In this document: in pieces, positions 5,339-7,309 of the stretch
How the letters are laid out: each line of letters opens with the position of its first letter
How positions within the stretch are numbered: position 1 is the first letter of the stretch
Assembly: GCA_003520105.1 (NCBI GenBank)
Contig: DOVL01000155.1
Coordinates: 1-7,309 of the forward strand
Length of the DNA stretch: 7,309 nucleotides
Direction of reading: 5' to 3'
Source: Lachnospiraceae bacterium
Lineage (GTDB): Bacteria > Bacillota > Clostridia > Lachnospirales > Lachnospiraceae
The notes under the pieces: generated by a model
What the model saw: only the letters and a program-made list of their open reading frames with translations
What the model was told of the DNA's origin: nothing
The model's database searches: none
Position numbers and translations under genes: made by a program

Positions 5339-7309
5339 TTAAAACATTTTTCCTGAATATCTGTTACGCTCAAGTTCTTCGAAATCATACTCACCAAGCT
5401 CTTTTCTCATTTTTCTTTCATATGCCATAGTCAGGCACATTGCTCCGCAGGAAACCACGGCAAGCAGCGTCCATATCTGCAAATTAGATGTGTCTCCCGT
5501 GGCAGGTGAATTATCTGTATTATCTGTTTCCGCTGAGGCTTCAGCCCCCTGATAGATGGCATACGTCGAAAAATGATTCAATGTCACTTTTGCCATAGTT
5601 GTTACAGTTCCGTCCGGAAGAACATAATCAGGTATGGTTTCTACCTTCAGCCGCTCTGTTGCATCAGTAGATTCAGAGATAAATACTGCATGGATATCGT
5701 CTTTCCCCCAGTCGTTTCCGAGCTGAATGTACCAATCAATCGATTGAGGAAGCGTAGTGTATTTCTCACCATTAGGTTTTATAACATCAATCAAGAATAC
5801 CCATAACTTATCGTTATCGGCGTATTCTCTCAGATCATCATCTAGTTTTTCTACATACTTATCCCATTCCTCCTTGTTATTTGTACTGTTAAGAAGCGTC
5901 ACACTAAAAGTATCTCCATTTTTAAAAACCCCTTTGCTATTGTCGATTGCAGTCCACGTATCACATACTTTCAGGCTGATTATATTACCGGTATCTGGTG
6001 TAACCTTTGCTATTGAAGTCTCGCCATAGCCGGATTTCTCCGCATTTTGAGCTTTTTCAGGAGAATCATCCGTAATTTTGAGCTTCCCGCCCTTCACAAC
6101 CACTTCATAATTAGGATTATCCCCCAGCATAACTTCGATATCATACTCGCCGATATTTTCCCCTTTCGAACGGGAGAGAGTATAAATCAGTTTGTCTTCC
6201 CCGACCAAGCCCGTGACTGTAGCGGTCAATTTCGGATCAACTGCACCGCATACCTTGGACTTGTCGTCTACTTTGACGATGACCATTGCCTTAACAACTG
6301 TGAGCCTTCCATTTTTTGTCGTCACATTATAGTTCTCTGACTTTCCTTTCATAAATTGGTAGCTGTATACTTCATTAGCGACGCTTGATTCACTCGGAAA
6401 CTTGATCGACCCTTTTACTATAGCTTCGATCTTGTCGTCGTTGACAAGTCCTTCAACTATGTAATCCGCATCGCTGTGCTCTTTACCATCATAAGTGAAT
6501 TTTGCGCTTTTTGCCGTGATTATGACATCCTTCGGATTGATGGTGAAAGTTTTTTCAACTGTGCCTGTGTAATTACCCATACCGGTAATTGTGACTTTAG
6601 CCCCCGCTATGACTTTTCCATCATTGCCACAGGTGACATCCATATTGTTTGAGTAGGATACCTTATAGTCCGTCTTCGGTGTCAGTACAGTCTCTCCATC
6701 GATAACGGTTACCTTTGGTGTTTGCTCTTCGCCATTGTAGGTCACAGGCGAAATCTCAACAACCATATCCTCCGTGAGATCTTTCATCTGATCAGGATCA
6801 GCTTCATCAGAATCAAGCTCGCCCCTTTGAAGCACCTTGCCATCTTCTGTAAAATAGTAACCGTTGTCATCCTTATCATATTTCAGCCCAAACCCTGCTG
6901 CAGTCGCATATTTCTCAACAATGGAAATATACTCTTCAGGTTTTTCTGTATCAATCTCAATATAGGAAATATTAGTGATCGCACAGCCGTATCCGATTTC
7001 AATACCAACATCATTCATTATGTAGAGATACATATCGCTGATATTCAGAGTTGATCCTCCGGCAAGGATAATATTACCTCCGTACCATCCCAATAAACCG
7101 TCACTTTCTATTCCTTCACATGTAACCGATGCTCCGGCAAGAGCAAACTGTCCTTCACCGGATATAGTCGAAGTTATCACAGCTGAGCAGTTTTCAAAGC
7201 TAAGATCACCATAGACAGAGATTGAACCAGCCTTAATTGCTCCTCCATCCTCGGAAGAGACTATGCTCACCGCAGCATTCTTCGCACCGGCTTCGTCGTA
7301 TTCGCCAAC
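5339..7309 (-). CDS. Sortase-anchored surface protein with MBG/Ig-like repeats, 5' end cut by window edge
   Basis: The frame is open from the right edge to TAA at 5339, giving the last 656 residues of a longer exported protein. The GTG at 7268-7270 is internal, because the frame continues upstream as VGEYDEAGAKNAA. Counting from the window edge, residues 1-118 are glycine- and asparagine-rich short strands like a parallel beta-helix. An acidic linker follows. Three beta-sandwich repeats come next: an Ig-like domain (about 182-259, with YNGEEQTPKVTV and GMGNYTGTVEKTFTI), an MBG-like domain (259-341, FTYDGKEH) and an MBG domain (342-414, VDDKSKVCGAVDPKLTATVTGL). A stalk domain at about 440-588 ends in NHFSTYAIY. 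The C-terminus has the sorting motif SPATG (601-605), a hydrophobic helix (about 610-629) and the basic patch ERKMRK. The role is probably adhesion to mucin, glycan or other cells. An unusually long tail of about 20 residues follows the basic patch. Confidence 0.88.
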   Translation of the reverse strand, partial: VGEYDEAGAKNAAVSIVSSEDGGAIKAGSISVYGDLSFENCSAVITSTISGEGQFALAGASVTCEGIESDGLLGWYGGNIILAGGSTLNISDMYLYIMNDVGIEIGYGCAITNISYIEIDTEKPEEYISIVEKYATAAGFGLKYDKDDNGYYFTEDGKVLQRGELDSDEADPDQMKDLTEDMVVEISPVTYNGEEQTPKVTVIDGETVLTPKTDYKVSYSNNMDVTCGNDGKVIAGAKVTITGMGNYTGTVEKTFTINPKDVIITAKSAKFTYDGKEHSDADYIVEGLVNDDKIEAIVKGSIKFPSESSVANEVYSYQFMKGKSENYNVTTKNGRLTVVKAMVIVKVDDKSKVCGAVDPKLTATVTGLVGEDKLIYTLSRSKGENIGEYDIEVMLGDNPNYEVVVKGGKLKITDDSPEKAQNAEKSGYGETSIAKVTPDTGNIISLKVCDTWTAIDNSKGVFKNGDTFSVTLLNSTNNKEEWDKYVEKLDDDLREYADNDKLWVFLIDVIKPNGEKYTTLPQSIDWYIQLGNDWGKDDIHAVFISESTDATERLKVETIPDYVLPDGTVTTMAKVTLNHFSTYAIYQGAEASAETDNTDNSPATGDTSNLQIWTLLAVVSCGAMCLTMAYERKMRKELGEYDFEELERNRYSGKMF

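Noticed and set aside
5313..5342. TTAAGA-N18-TTTAAT as a promoter for the serine hydrolase gene
   Set aside because: The -35 match is four of six with a long spacer in a very AT-rich stretch. It remains possible but is too weak to annotate. If real, its start near 5306 would trim the stem-loop by only three pairs.
7268..7270. GTG as the start codon of the surface protein
   Set aside because: The frame stays open to the window edge with protein-like sequence in the same style, there is no ribosome binding site before it, and no signal peptide follows, although the C-terminal sorting signal demands one.

Overview
This window comes from a low-to-moderate GC Gram-positive bacterium, most likely a Clostridia member of the Lachnospiraceae type (Butyrivibrio, Roseburia or relatives). 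The evidence is a cytoplasmic GH13 neopullulanase-like enzyme, a cell-wall protein with MBG/Ig-like repeats and an SPxTG-type sorting signal, strong AGGAGG-type ribosome binding sites, and an intergenic cluster of short GC-rich palindromes. The genus is an inference from protein style, not from a search.

All four genes lie on the minus strand, so transcription runs from high to low coordinates. From upstream to downstream they are: (1) the C-terminal 656 residues of a large sortase-anchored surface protein (5339-7309, its start lies outside the window); (2) a class C beta-lactamase-fold serine hydrolase without a signal peptide (4269-5258); (3) a 700-residue GH13 alpha-glycosidase of neopullulanase/cyclomaltodextrinase type (1819-3921); (4) uvrB, starting at GTG 1745 and running off the left edge after 581 residues. 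No RNA gene, IS transposase or CRISPR array was seen.

The non-coding DNA holds most of the unusual structure. The 80-base gap at 5259-5338 carries a 17-bp RNA stem-loop whose 3' arm contains the whole Shine-Dalgarno sequence of the serine hydrolase. The 347-base gap at 3922-4268 contains, in transcription order, a strong intrinsic terminator for the serine hydrolase, a 101-bp array of mini-hairpins built on five GCGNAGC cores, a separate 15-bp stem-loop, an AT-rich dyad at the -35 box, a near-consensus sigma-A promoter and a doubled ribosome binding site for the glycosidase. The 73-base gap before uvrB has a perfect 10-bp stem-loop but no U-tract.

The genes do not form one obvious pathway: cell-surface adhesion, an intracellular hydrolase, intracellular maltodextrin breakdown and DNA repair. 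The terminator at 4191-4235 and the promoter at 3945-3973 split the serine hydrolase from the glycosidase, while uvrB may be partly read through from the glycosidase. The palindrome cluster in the 3922-4268 gap is the best candidate for something undescribed. It looks like a small non-coding mobile or REP-like element, but that is inferred from its structure alone.
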